Shown here: positions 17,568 through 26,197 of the stretch, piece by piece | Numbering within the stretch: the first letter of the stretch is position 1 | Layout: each line of letters opens with the position of its first letter | Assembly: GCF_003862435.1 (NCBI RefSeq) | Contig: NZ_RHGY01000007.1 | Location: forward strand, 1 to 64,000 | Source of the DNA: Weissella viridescens | GTDB taxonomy: Bacteria > Bacillota > Bacilli > Lactobacillales > Lactobacillaceae | DNA: 64,000 nucleotides | Reading direction: 5' to 3' | Program-made: the position numbers and the translations under genes | Notes under the pieces: model-generated | Databases searched by the model: none | What the model saw: only the letters and a program-made list of their open reading frames with translations | Told to the model about the DNA's origin: nothing

Positions 17568-18359
17568 ATGATTACAATTAAATCACAACGTGAAATCGAT
17601 GGGATGGCGCGTTCAGGTAAGTTATTAGCTGACATGCACATTGCCCTTCGTGGATATATCAAAGCTGGACTTTCAACGATGGATATCGAAGATTTTTGTC
17701 GTAAATTTATTGAAGACCGTGGTGGTCGTCCAGCCGAATTAGGCTTTGAAGGATACAAATATGCAACCTGTGTGGCAGTCAACAATGAAGTGGCCCATGC
17801 CGTACCAAGCAAGAAACGCATCTTGAAGAATGGTGACCTCGTGAAGGTTGATACAGTGGTTGATTTGGATGGTTATTATTCAGATTCTGCCTGGGCCTAT
17901 GCGATTGGTGATGTAACGCCCGAAGTGCAAAACTTGATGGAAGTGACACACAAGGCACTCTACCTTGGAATTGACCAAGCTCAAGTGGGTAACCGGATTG
18001 GTGATATTGGAAATGCCATTCAAAGTTACATTGATACAACCGGTTATGGTAACGTACGTGATTATATCGGGCATGGTATCCAACCAACTATGCATGAAGA
18101 TCCAGCCGTGCCACATTATGGGGTTGCCGGACATGGTACCCGTTTGAAGGAAGGGATGACGCTTACGATTGAACCAATGATTAACATGGGTTCATGGGAA
18201 GTTAAGCCACCTCGTGCCGATGATGGTTGGACCGTTGAAACGGCTGATGGTTCATGGTCATGTCAATATGAGCATACCTTGGTTGTGACTAAGGATGGTC
18301 CTAAGATTCTAACGAGTCAAGATCCTGAATTTGATGCAAAGTACCTATTAAATGATTAA
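17568..18359 (+). CDS. map: Methionine aminopeptidase, type I
   Basis: A 263-residue pita-bread-fold metalloenzyme that removes the initiator Met from new proteins. The metal ligands are visible: Asp in VKVDTVVDL and in YYSDSAWAY, His in GHGIQPTMHE, Glu in LTIEPM and in CQYEHT. The length and the insertion around YEGYK-type residues fit the form found in Lactobacillales. GGAG lies ten bases before the ATG. The only nearby control signal is a short hairpin after the stop. Confidence 0.95.
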   Translation: MITIKSQREIDGMARSGKLLADMHIALRGYIKAGLSTMDIEDFCRKFIEDRGGRPAELGFEGYKYATCVAVNNEVAHAVPSKKRILKNGDLVKVDTVVDLDGYYSDSAWAYAIGDVTPEVQNLMEVTHKALYLGIDQAQVGNRIGDIGNAIQSYIDTTGYGNVRDYIGHGIQPTMHEDPAVPHYGVAGHGTRLKEGMTLTIEPMINMGSWEVKPPRADDGWTVETADGSWSCQYEHTLVVTKDGPKILTSQDPEFDAKYLLND

Positions 18360-18365
18360 TGCCTC

Positions 18366-18391
18366 AGATCGCCAATCGGCGGTCTTTTTGG
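18366..18391 (+). terminator. Short hairpin terminator after map
   Basis: AGATCGCC pairs with GGCGGTCT (one wobble), followed by five T. It precedes the mazE ribosome site. Confidence 0.55.
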
Positions 18392-18406
18392 TATAAGGAG
18401 GTCGCA

Positions 18407-18646
18407 ATGCTAAAGCGAATTGAAACAGACCAACATGGTCAGTACGTCCGGTTACCGAAATCGCTCGTAACTGAACCAGGGGAACTCCTTGAAGTATCCC
18501 AACGACCAAGTGGAACCATTGTTTTACAGCCAGTTGATGAAACGGCTGTGGCACAAGCAGTTCGCTTGGCAGAATTATTTGAAAACTGGGAAGGCATTTA
18601 TCAACCCAGCGAAGATGAGTGGCAGGAAAACGAGGAGGAAGATTAA
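18407..18646 (+). CDS. mazE: MazE-like antitoxin
   Basis: A 79-residue protein with an AbrB/MazE-like N-terminal half (a start of basic and strand-forming residues through VRLPKSLV) and a strongly acidic C-terminus, as expected for the toxin-binding part. AAGGAGG precedes the ATG at 18407. An in-frame ATG at 18359 would start inside the map stop codon and has no ribosome site. The stop overlaps the toxin start by one base, a coupling typical of toxin-antitoxin pairs. Confidence 0.75.
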   Translation: MLKRIETDQHGQYVRLPKSLVTEPGELLEVSQRPSGTIVLQPVDETAVAQAVRLAELFENWEGIYQPSEDEWQENEEED

Positions 18647-19020
18647 TGAGTGAACGGACTTACCCCAAACAAGGGCAAATCATTTACATTAATTTTTCGC
18701 CGGCAGCCGGGCATGAAATTGTCAAACGGCGACCAGCCGTTGTTGTTAGTAATGATATTTTGATGCAAACATCACACTTTGTCTGGATTGTCCCGATTTC
18801 GCATGGCAGTTATGACGGCCCCGAATACCCACTCCATGTGGCGTTAGACGATCGTACGAAAATTTCAGGGACGGTCTATACCGAGCAGCTCAAGTCTTTC
18901 GATTTCATTGCCCGAAAATGGCAGTATATTGAAGAAATGCCTCGTGATATTTTGAAGCAAGTCTTACAAAAGCTGCAGTTAGCAGTGACATTACCAGAAC
19001 AATCGGACATTTCAAATTGA
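18646..19020 (+). CDS. mazF: MazF/PemK-family endoribonuclease toxin
   Basis: A 124-residue MazF-fold protein. The motif KQGQIIYINFSPAAGHEI near the start and KRRPAVVVSND carry the conserved G-(D/N)-P-like loop and Arg. Later come VPISHG, and ISGTVYTEQLKSFDF with the Thr/Ser-Glu region. MazF toxins cut mRNA at short sequences. The ACA-like or other specificity cannot be read here. The downstream half is complete, so the module should be functional. Confidence 0.85.
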   Translation: MSERTYPKQGQIIYINFSPAAGHEIVKRRPAVVVSNDILMQTSHFVWIVPISHGSYDGPEYPLHVALDDRTKISGTVYTEQLKSFDFIARKWQYIEEMPRDILKQVLQKLQLAVTLPEQSDISN

Positions 19021-19040
19021 AATGTCTTTTTTGTTTCGTG

Positions 19041-19116
19041 AAATGTTCGTGTTCTTGGTGGAATTGAAACGGTTTACGATATTTAATTTATATAATTTGT
19101 GATTTAAGCGAACAAT
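19041..19116. promoter_or_regulatory. Possible PurBox pair before ade
   Basis: CGAACAAT on plus (19109-19116) and CGAACATT on minus (19042-19049) resemble the core of PurR boxes (CGAACAWT). Their spacing is wider than usual, so this is tentative. Confidence 0.3.
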
Positions 19117-19198
19117 GATTGGAATAGGACTTTCATTTAACGGTTATTTGTTTTATAGTATTTAACAATAACCAAGTTGAAATCTGAAAGGGAAAACC

Positions 19199-20845
19199 AT
19201 GTTGCACATTAAAAATGCACAAATTTTAAATGTATTCACAGAAGAATTTGAAAAAACCGAACTTTGGATTGAAAACAATCAAATTGTCTTTCGCGGACCA
19301 AGTGCACAATTAGTGGCCGACGAAACTTTTGATGCGCATAACCAATATATCGTGCCAGGGATGATTGATGCGCACATGCATATTGAAAGTAGTCTCCTAC
19401 GTCCGGCTGAATTGGGCCGTTTGTTGGCAAAACATGGCGTTACAAGTGCGGTTGCTGATCCGCATGAATTGGCAAGTGTTGCGGGGACGGCAGGGTTGAA
19501 TTATATGCTAGATGACGCGCGTAAGACGCCAGTTCGTTACTTTTTCATGCTACCATCATCAGTTCCTGCCACGCCGTTCGAACGGACAGGGGCGGTGCTG
19601 GATGCGGCTAGTTTGGCACCATTCTATGATGAACCGGAAGTGAATGGCTTAGCTGAAGTCATGGATTTTCCAGCAGTAGCACAAAAGCAGGCTGACATGC
19701 TGCAAAAAATTGCAGATGCGAATGCGCATGGTAAGCATGCTGATGGGCACGCTTCAGGCTTGAGTCGTGAACAATTAGCTGTGTACCGCCAATATGGCAT
19801 TAAAACCGATCATGAAGCAACAAGTGTACAAGAAGCTCAAGAACGTTTGGATGCAGGAATGTCAGTTCTTATTCGTCAAGGAACAGTCGAGGCTGATGAA
19901 TTAGCCCTCTTACCAGCGGTGACACCAATTAATCAACGGGCGTTTAGTTTTGCAACTGATGATAAAAGCGTGCATGATTTGGTCCAAGAAGGTTCAATCG
20001 ATGAAAATGTTCGGTTGGCGATTAAGGCAGGCATTCGTCCTGAGCAAGCCTTTACGATGGCAAGTTACCATGCTGCTTTGGCTGAGGAACTGGATAATAT
20101 CGGTGCGTTAACAGATGGTTATTTAGCTGACTTAGTCGTTTTGCCTGAAAAAAATGCTGTAGCCCCAACACAAGTGATGATTAATGGTGCATGGATTGAT
20201 GAAAAAGCGACGGTGGCACCATCGGCCGACTTTCGGGTACCGCTAGATGTTTCGTTAACAGCGAGTGACTTGGCTTTGCCGATCAAAGCGGACCAACCCG
20301 CGCATGTGATTAAAATCATGCCACATCACATTACAACTGAACATGTGGAAGTTCCTGTTCCAAGTCAGGGTGGCCTTTTTTCACCTAATGCAACTTTTAG
20401 CAAAATTGCTGTTGCAGAACGCTATCATGATTTAGGTCATGGCGTTGGCATTATTGAGGGGCTGGGTATCAAACAAGGTGCGATTGGGGCGACCGTCGCG
20501 CATGACTCGCACAATCTTATTCTAGCGGGTCATGATGATGAATCTATGGCATTGGCAGCAGCTGCCTTACGAGACATGGATGGTGGTCAGGTTGTCGTCA
20601 TTGACCCCGACCATATTGTCACGTTACCATTACCTGTGGGCGGATTAATGTCCGATCAACCATATGAAACAGTAGATACAGAAAATCAAAAATTGCAGGC
20701 CGCATTCCAGCAAATTAGCGACATTACGTTTGATCCATTTTTGACCCTGTCATTTATGGCCTTACCCGTAATCCCTAGTCTGAAAATAACCGATCAAGGT
20801 TTGTTTGATTTTAACCAATTTAAATTTATTAATCTTCAAGATTAA
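19199..20845 (+). CDS. ade: Adenine deaminase
   Basis: A 548-residue amidohydrolase. The metal-binding DAHMHIESS motif lies at residues 57-65, followed by DPHELASVAG, AHGKHADGHASG and the late VAHDSHNL. It converts adenine to hypoxanthine plus ammonia in purine salvage. The length is normal for the bacterial AdeC type. No purine riboswitch fold is evident in the 178 bases upstream. Weak PurBox-like cores are present. A small unknown gene follows at 12 bases and probably shares its message. Confidence 0.9.
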   Translation: MLHIKNAQILNVFTEEFEKTELWIENNQIVFRGPSAQLVADETFDAHNQYIVPGMIDAHMHIESSLLRPAELGRLLAKHGVTSAVADPHELASVAGTAGLNYMLDDARKTPVRYFFMLPSSVPATPFERTGAVLDAASLAPFYDEPEVNGLAEVMDFPAVAQKQADMLQKIADANAHGKHADGHASGLSREQLAVYRQYGIKTDHEATSVQEAQERLDAGMSVLIRQGTVEADELALLPAVTPINQRAFSFATDDKSVHDLVQEGSIDENVRLAIKAGIRPEQAFTMASYHAALAEELDNIGALTDGYLADLVVLPEKNAVAPTQVMINGAWIDEKATVAPSADFRVPLDVSLTASDLALPIKADQPAHVIKIMPHHITTEHVEVPVPSQGGLFSPNATFSKIAVAERYHDLGHGVGIIEGLGIKQGAIGATVAHDSHNLILAGHDDESMALAAAALRDMDGGQVVVIDPDHIVTLPLPVGGLMSDQPYETVDTENQKLQAAFQQISDITFDPFLTLSFMALPVIPSLKITDQGLFDFNQFKFINLQD

Positions 20846-20857
20846 GGAGGTCTCATG

Positions 20858-21037
20858 ATGTCAGAATTCATGATTGGCAGTTCGGTGCAAGTACAAGATT
20901 CAGCAAAGTTAGAAACGCCTGCTTTGGTAATGGGCTATGATCCAACAAATGAGCAGTACTTAGTACGCTTTGAAGGTGGGGAACAAGCGCATTATCCAGG
21001 AAACCAATTAAAAAATTGGTGTACTTGCGAGATTTAA
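20858..21037 (+). CDS. Small conserved-looking protein downstream of ade
   Basis: A 59-residue soluble protein with a strand-rich pattern (SSVQVQDSAKLETPALVMGYD, then EQYLVRFEGGEQAHYPGNQL) that suggests a small SH3- or Tudor-like barrel. It has two Cys near the end (NWCTCEI). AAGGAGG fits the second of two adjacent ATGs (20855 and 20858). It is only 12 bases after ade and is closed by a hairpin, so co-expression is likely. The function is unknown. Confidence 0.6.
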   Translation: MSEFMIGSSVQVQDSAKLETPALVMGYDPTNEQYLVRFEGGEQAHYPGNQLKNWCTCEI

Positions 21038-21040
21038 TAA

Positions 21041-21071
21041 AAAGGACCCCTGTGTGGGTTCTTTTTTTTTA
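21041..21071 (+). terminator. Terminator of ade unit
   Basis: AAAGGACCC pairs with GGGTTCTTT around a short loop, followed by a long T run. Confidence 0.75.
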
Positions 21072-21073
21072 TA

Positions 21074-21104
21074 CAAAAACCACCCAACACAAAGGCGGGG
21101 TGGT
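21074..21104 (-). terminator. Terminator of the GT-C gene
   Basis: On minus, ACCACCC pairs with GGGTGGT and is followed by TTTTT. Confidence 0.75.
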
Positions 21105-21110
21105 CGTAAC

Positions 21111-23060
21111 TTACTTTTGAATTTTATAAACAAGTGAAGCGTGGGGGTTAGCTTTACCATTAATCACAAGTGGATAAGGCGCAAGCTTGTAGTTCTTTGT
21201 TGAAACAACATCTGCAAGTTGATCTTTATCTTGATGATTGATGAATGAAAGTTGGTAATCACCAGCTGGAAGGTTTCCTTCATAGATATAGTTAGCCGCC
21301 GTTTGCTTTAAGGCATAGCGTTTGTGCGTTTCGAGGTTTTCAATTGTACCCTCAAACTTTGAGCCTTCATGAATTTGAACAGAAACTCGCTTGGCAGGTC
21401 CATGTAAGGTTACCTTTTCGGTCACCACTGACTTCTTTGGTAAGCTTGCCGCGCGTGCACCGTACTGTGTTGAAAGTTGACTGCGCTGGGCCGCAACGAT
21501 TTGCTTCTTTGGATAATAATCACTCAAGAAGGCCGCTGAACCAATTAAGGCAAATGCAGCGACAGCTGGCATGAGATAACGCCAACGTTTTGCAACAGTC
21601 TTTTCAGCATGCTGCGGTGCGGGTAGTGCGGCGAGAATGAACATCACCAACGGCAAGATAATTTGACCGTAACGCGGTTCTGTTTCCCAAATCAAGCTGT
21701 GGAAGGCCATGTAGCCTAAGGTGGTGACAATGGCAATTAGGGCTGTCATTTCAGCTTGCGTGTTTAGCTTTGGACGCCAAGCCCAGGCGCGGACCATGAC
21801 ATTGGCGAATAGTAGAATTGTACCAACTTGGTAAATGAGGCTGACCAAGTAGTTGTAGAATTCGCTGTGCTTTGCTTTCCAAGCCGGTGCAGCTTGCAAA
21901 CCACCATTATAGAAGGTATGCGGATTAGCACCATTTAGGAAGATACCGAGCTTAATCGTCCATTGTTCAAGCAAACCAATCGGACCAAGGTCTTGAATGC
22001 GTTCCTTAACGACCTTAGTTTCGTAAGTGGCACGTTCTGACTTTGTCGGAATTTGAATTTCAGTTCCGATATCTTTTCCACTATAAGTTCCGCGTGAGTG
22101 CTCATTCAAGCCCATCGCAATCCATGAAACGGTTGGTAATTCAAAGGCTTCATCCTTGGTATAGTTTGTTTCAGAGAAAATCGCCTGTTTTGCAGGAACA
22201 CTTAGCCCGAAACCGACAATAATCAAAATGGTTGGAATAATAATTTTAACAAGTGAGAATGTCTTTTTATAGAGAAGCACTGCGCAAACAATTAAAATCG
22301 CAGGGATTAACACAATGATATTGGGCTTAAGTAACTGACCTAACATTACGGCAAGTACAAGACTGATTCCAGCGACCCATTGGCGCCAACCCGTATAGTT
22401 TGGCCAAAAATAAATGACGATAAAAATAACGAGTAGGAGTAGCAGTGAAGGCAAGTCTGAGTAGAAGACTTGCAAGAAATAAGTGTAAGCAAATGGGGTG
22501 AGCACCATGAATGCCAAACCACCAAACAAAATGTGGCGATTCTGATGACTAATGCGATACATGGTTTTGAGCATAAGCACAATAAAAGTATCAAGCGTCA
22601 AAATTGATAGAATGTGAATCGAAAGATTGGTTGATAAGCCAAATAGATTCGTGAATTTCAGCCAAACTGATAGCAAGTAGGCGATAGTGACATTATTTGG
22701 ATAACGCCAGAAATACGTGCTTTGCCAAACGGGGTTACCGTGGCTAATTTGATCAGCTTGTGATAACACACGATAGGGGTCGTGATAAACCGTAACCGGT
22801 AAGAAATGGAGCACCAAAATTTGACCAACAAACATGAGACTAAGGGCCCCAAAAATGATCCATTTAACCTGGCGTTGTGATAATCGGTCAATCACCGGTA
22901 GGATCGCTTTAATGGCTAACCACACCAAGATGGTGACGACCAAGATGAACACCGCCTCTAGTGGATGCGGAATCATGGGATTAATCATGTTACTGACAAT
23001 ACCAATGACTAAAGCAATTGATAGAAAACGGGCAAGTAAAGAATGCTTAAGGGTTTGCAT
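21111..23060 (-). CDS. Polytopic membrane protein, GT-C glycosyltransferase-like
   Basis: A 649-residue protein with about 12-13 membrane helices through residue 500 and an extracellular C-terminal domain of about 140 residues. The first extracellular loop carries an acidic VYHDPYRVL motif near residue 92, the place where GT-C enzymes (PMT, ArnT, GT39-like) hold their catalytic Asp. WRYPNN follows. Such enzymes use lipid-linked sugars to decorate proteins or envelope polymers outside the cell. The donor and acceptor cannot be told. GGAGG precedes the start. No other sugar gene is adjacent. Confidence 0.65.
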   Translation of the reverse strand: MQTLKHSLLARFLSIALVIGIVSNMINPMIPHPLEAVFILVVTILVWLAIKAILPVIDRLSQRQVKWIIFGALSLMFVGQILVLHFLPVTVYHDPYRVLSQADQISHGNPVWQSTYFWRYPNNVTIAYLLSVWLKFTNLFGLSTNLSIHILSILTLDTFIVLMLKTMYRISHQNRHILFGGLAFMVLTPFAYTYFLQVFYSDLPSLLLLLVIFIVIYFWPNYTGWRQWVAGISLVLAVMLGQLLKPNIIVLIPAILIVCAVLLYKKTFSLVKIIIPTILIIVGFGLSVPAKQAIFSETNYTKDEAFELPTVSWIAMGLNEHSRGTYSGKDIGTEIQIPTKSERATYETKVVKERIQDLGPIGLLEQWTIKLGIFLNGANPHTFYNGGLQAAPAWKAKHSEFYNYLVSLIYQVGTILLFANVMVRAWAWRPKLNTQAEMTALIAIVTTLGYMAFHSLIWETEPRYGQIILPLVMFILAALPAPQHAEKTVAKRWRYLMPAVAAFALIGSAAFLSDYYPKKQIVAAQRSQLSTQYGARAASLPKKSVVTEKVTLHGPAKRVSVQIHEGSKFEGTIENLETHKRYALKQTAANYIYEGNLPAGDYQLSFINHQDKDQLADVVSTKNYKLAPYPLVINGKANPHASLVYKIQK

Positions 23061-23375
23061 GTATTCCTCCTATTTTATGAAGTGTTTTGGGTAAAGCAAT
23101 TTCTAAAATAAAGGCGTAAAATTTTTACGCACAACACTTTATTTTATCAATAACGTCAGAGTCTTGTAAAGCGACAAAGCCTTGTATATCAAGGGTTTGA
23201 CCGTGTTTTACGGCTTGTAAATCGGTCTATTTGAGATGATTACAGACATACTTAAGGAAACAATGAGAATTATGATGAAGTTTAATTGGTTTCCTAATGC
23301 CCGAATAAAGGTTATGATATGATACTATGTTAAAAGAATATGAAGGTATGATGTTGTTATGTTTAATGATTTAAC
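23061..23375. other. Gene-free spacer with palindromes
   Basis: Contains a perfect 17-base palindrome at 23114-23130 (GCGTAAAA-T-TTTTACGC), 54 bases before the GT-C start on the minus strand. Imperfect repeats of CTTGTAAA and CCTTGTAT follow at 23160-23225. No gene is supported. Confidence 0.45.
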
Positions 23376-23403
23376 TTGCTTTTAAGTCAAATCGGGCTAT
23401 AAT
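23376..23403 (+). promoter_or_regulatory. Promoter of MacB-like exporter
   Basis: TTGCTT (23376-23381), 16 bases, TATAAT (23398-23403), 43 bases before the start. Confidence 0.6.
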
Positions 23404-23446
23404 TCAACCATATCAAAAGCAGTCACAGAGCCAGGAGGGTACGAAC

Positions 23447-25408
23447 ATGGCATTTATGAGTCTACGGGATATTAAGAAATCTTATTATCTTGGAAACGAC
23501 GAATTTCCCGTTTTAAAGGGAATTAACCTAGATTTTGAATTGGGTGAATTCGTTTCAATTTTAGGTGAATCGGGTGGTGGAAAATCAACCTTGATGAATA
23601 TCATTGGTGGACTGGACCGAAACTTTGAAGGAACCGTTACGATTGATGGTAAAGTCCTCGATCATAAAAAAGAACAAGAACTAGATGCTTACCGTCGAGG
23701 AACCATTGGTTATATCTACCAATCATACAATTTAATCAGTCACTTATCTGTGCTTGATAATGTTTTGGTATCATTGGATATGACGGACCTTTCTAAAGCT
23801 GATCGTGAAAAACGCGCCACAGAATTGTTGCAAAACGTCGGTTTGGCTGATCAGATTAAAAAGTTCCCTAACCAACTGTCAGGGGGTCAAAAGCAACGCG
23901 TGGCGATTGCGCGAGCTTTAGCTAAGGATCCCAAGGTCATTATTGCGGATGAGCCAACCGGCGCGTTGGATTCACAAAATACACAAGAAGTTTTGGATAT
24001 TTTGAATGATATTGCGGCCCAAGGTAAGTTAGTGATTACAGTAACGCACTCACAGATTGTGGCAGACGCTGGAACGCGAATCGTCCATCTTGCTGACGGC
24101 AAAATTGATGATGACCAACAATTACGTGATAGCTATCCTGTTCCTGCCGATACGTCACACATTGGTTCACGACCACTTTCTGCATTTGCGAGTTATGGCA
24201 ATGCCTTTAAGCATTTTAAGCACAGTTTTGGGCGTAATTCATTAATTATTCTTGGAACAGCCATTGGTCTTTTTGCCGTACTTTTGTTTGGTGGGTTAGG
24301 TAATGGTGTTAAAGCTTATATCAACGACCAAGTGAACTCGTTGGTTAATCCACGTTCCGTCAACGTCATGCGTCGTGGGGATGATACTGGTGATCCAAGT
24401 CAGCAGTGGACGAACCCACAGTATATTACGGATGCACAAGTTCAAAAATTGCGCGAAGTAAAGAATGCCGGAACGATTCAACCTGGTATTCAAGTATCAA
24501 ACGTCAAGACTGACGGTGTCATGCCAAATAAGCAGATCACGATGTCACAAATGCAAACATGGACTAGCGCCATTAAGCCTGACAGCATCAAAGCTGGTAA
24601 AAAGGCGGGCATGAATGAAATCGTCGTCGATAAAAAGACAGTGGCTCAAAATTATGACAAGAAAAACTGGAAAGCGATTATTGGGAAAGACATCACCGTT
24701 AACTACGTTGGGATGTCAGCACAAGGGACACCTGTTCCTGTTAAGCAAGTGCTAAAGGTTTCTGGTATTGCAGATATGGGTCAAGCTGGTCCTGCTAACA
24801 TCACTACCTATAAGACGATGCAACAAGGTCTTAAGCAGGCTGGGGCAGTTTCAGATGCCAATTATGTTTCAATGATGGTTAAGCATCGTAGCGATGTGAA
24901 CCAAGTTCAAAAGGATGTCCAGAACATTCGTGATAGCAAGAATAAGAAATTATTCACAGCGATTACGGCTGGATCAATGTTAAGCACGATTAATACATTT
25001 GTCAGCTTAGCAACCTCTGTACTTTCATTAATCGCAGCTATTTCATTGATTGTGTCTGCTTTGATGATTATTGTCACAATGTTTATGTCTGTTTCAGAAC
25101 GGACTAAGGAAATTGGGATTTTGCGTGCCTTAGGTGAGTCCAAGAAGGATATTCGCCGTTTGTTTACGAGTGAATCTTTGATGATTGGCTTGTCTTCCGC
25201 TGCCTTAGCAATTGTGCTCGGTTATGGACTCGGTTATGTCTTCAATGCAGCTCTTTATAAGATTGCAAAGTTTAACATGATTCAAATTCACCCATCAAAT
25301 GTGATTTGGGTTATCGTGATTGCGATTATTATTTCGTTCTTAGCAGCATTGCTACCAGCACGTCGTGCTTCAAAGTTAAATCCAATTGATGCCTTATCAG
25401 CTGATTAA
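23447..25408 (+). CDS. MacB-like ABC exporter, ATPase fused to permease
   Basis: A 653-residue single-chain exporter. The ATPase domain (1-225) has Walker A GESGGGKST, signature QLSGGQKQRVAIARAL and Walker B VIIADEPTGALD. A membrane helix near 265-285 leads to an extracellular MacB-like domain of about 225 residues. Three FtsX-type helices follow, near 510-650, with the motif VSERTKEIGILRALGESK. Such proteins export peptides, antibiotics or lipids, often in response to envelope stress. The cargo is unknown. CAGGAGGG precedes the start. No two-component system lies beside it. Confidence 0.8.
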   Translation: MAFMSLRDIKKSYYLGNDEFPVLKGINLDFELGEFVSILGESGGGKSTLMNIIGGLDRNFEGTVTIDGKVLDHKKEQELDAYRRGTIGYIYQSYNLISHLSVLDNVLVSLDMTDLSKADREKRATELLQNVGLADQIKKFPNQLSGGQKQRVAIARALAKDPKVIIADEPTGALDSQNTQEVLDILNDIAAQGKLVITVTHSQIVADAGTRIVHLADGKIDDDQQLRDSYPVPADTSHIGSRPLSAFASYGNAFKHFKHSFGRNSLIILGTAIGLFAVLLFGGLGNGVKAYINDQVNSLVNPRSVNVMRRGDDTGDPSQQWTNPQYITDAQVQKLREVKNAGTIQPGIQVSNVKTDGVMPNKQITMSQMQTWTSAIKPDSIKAGKKAGMNEIVVDKKTVAQNYDKKNWKAIIGKDITVNYVGMSAQGTPVPVKQVLKVSGIADMGQAGPANITTYKTMQQGLKQAGAVSDANYVSMMVKHRSDVNQVQKDVQNIRDSKNKKLFTAITAGSMLSTINTFVSLATSVLSLIAAISLIVSALMIIVTMFMSVSERTKEIGILRALGESKKDIRRLFTSESLMIGLSSAALAIVLGYGLGYVFNAALYKIAKFNMIQIHPSNVIWVIVIAIIISFLAALLPARRASKLNPIDALSAD

Positions 25409-25428
25409 GGAATTAACGTTAATACAAT

Positions 25429-25469
25429 AAAAACGCCCGTCATTCGGATTTGAATGGCGGGCGTTTTTA
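25429..25469. terminator. Bidirectional terminator
   Basis: ACGCCCGTCATTC pairs with GAATGGCGGGCGT, flanked by A and T runs. Confidence 0.9.
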
Positions 25470-25470
25470 T

Positions 25471-26046
25471 TTATTTGAAAATTGCATCAATAATGAAATC
25501 AGCGAGGGTACTATCTGTAACTGATGTCTTAGAGTAGGATGAATCTAAGTGATGTTGGGCAACGTCATATAAAATACTCATGACAAATTCGACCATGAGT
25601 GATGTTGGTAGCGACTTTAAAAGATTTTCAGCTGCTCCCTTATTTAAGAGATCAAGTAAGCTGATTTGATTTTCTTCTGTTGTTTCGCTTTGAAAGGTAG
25701 CTGTGAGCACATGGTTATTTTTTAAAGTCATGATTAAAACCAAGGAATCAGGGTGGTCATTTGCAAAATCAACTAAGCCAACAATCATTGATTGAATTTG
25801 TTCGGTTGTTGTTGCCTGAACCTGATCATGCGCATGCGCGAATTGTGCAAGTAACCGCATGTGGTGCATGTAGACGGCATCAAGTAAAGCTGATTTATTT
25901 TTAAAATAGATATAAATATTCGATTGACGGATGCCAACAGCTTTGGCAACAGCTGTGGTAGAGAAGGCGGGATAACCATCTTCGACAATGATGTTGCTAG
26001 CGGCTTCGATGATTTGGTCATACTTGGCCTGATCTTTATTTTTCAT
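25471..26046 (-). CDS. TetR-family repressor
   Basis: A 191-residue TetR-type regulator with the helix-turn-helix FSTTAVAKAVGIRQSNIYIYF near residues 29-49 and an all-helical ligand domain. I start at ATG 26046, 11 bases after AAGAAGG. A GTG at 26058 would add four residues. It is divergent from an NmrA-like oxidoreductase gene. The 151-base gap between the two starts holds two copies of a TetR-type inverted repeat, so it probably controls both directions. Confidence 0.75.
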   Translation of the reverse strand: MKNKDQAKYDQIIEAASNIIVEDGYPAFSTTAVAKAVGIRQSNIYIYFKNKSALLDAVYMHHMRLLAQFAHAHDQVQATTTEQIQSMIVGLVDFANDHPDSLVLIMTLKNNHVLTATFQSETTEENQISLLDLLNKGAAENLLKSLPTSLMVEFVMSILYDVAQHHLDSSYSKTSVTDSTLADFIIDAIFK

Positions 26047-26116
26047 TTGAAGCAACACCTTCTTTCAATTTGACTAATTGCTAGTGTAGCGAGTCGGGTG
26101 CAAATTGTCAAAAGAC

Positions 26117-26146
26117 TTGACAAAAGATAAACCTATCTCTTATGAT
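26117..26146 (+). promoter_or_regulatory. Promoter of the NmrA-like gene
   Basis: TTGACA (26117-26122), 18 bases, TATGAT (26141-26146). The spacer is filled by operator copy 1. Confidence 0.7.
26123..26140. promoter_or_regulatory. TetR-type operator copy 1
   Basis: AAAGATA-aacc-TATCTCT, an inverted repeat with one mismatch, exactly between the -35 and -10 boxes. Confidence 0.6.
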
Positions 26147-26159
26147 GGGTTTACACAAA

Positions 26160-26177
26160 AAAGATAGTATTATCTTT
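26160..26177. promoter_or_regulatory. TetR-type operator copy 2
   Basis: AAAGATA-gtat-TATCTTT, a perfect seven-base inverted repeat just after the expected transcription start. Confidence 0.7.
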
Positions 26178-26197
26178 AATGGAAAGAGGCAAATGAA

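Noticed and set aside
18359-18406. Longer start for the MazE-like antitoxin
   Set aside because: The upstream ATG overlaps the map stop codon and crosses a terminator; the ribosome site favours 18407.
19021-19198. Purine riboswitch before ade
   Set aside because: The three-way junction with its conserved loops is not visible; only weak PurBox-like cores are present.
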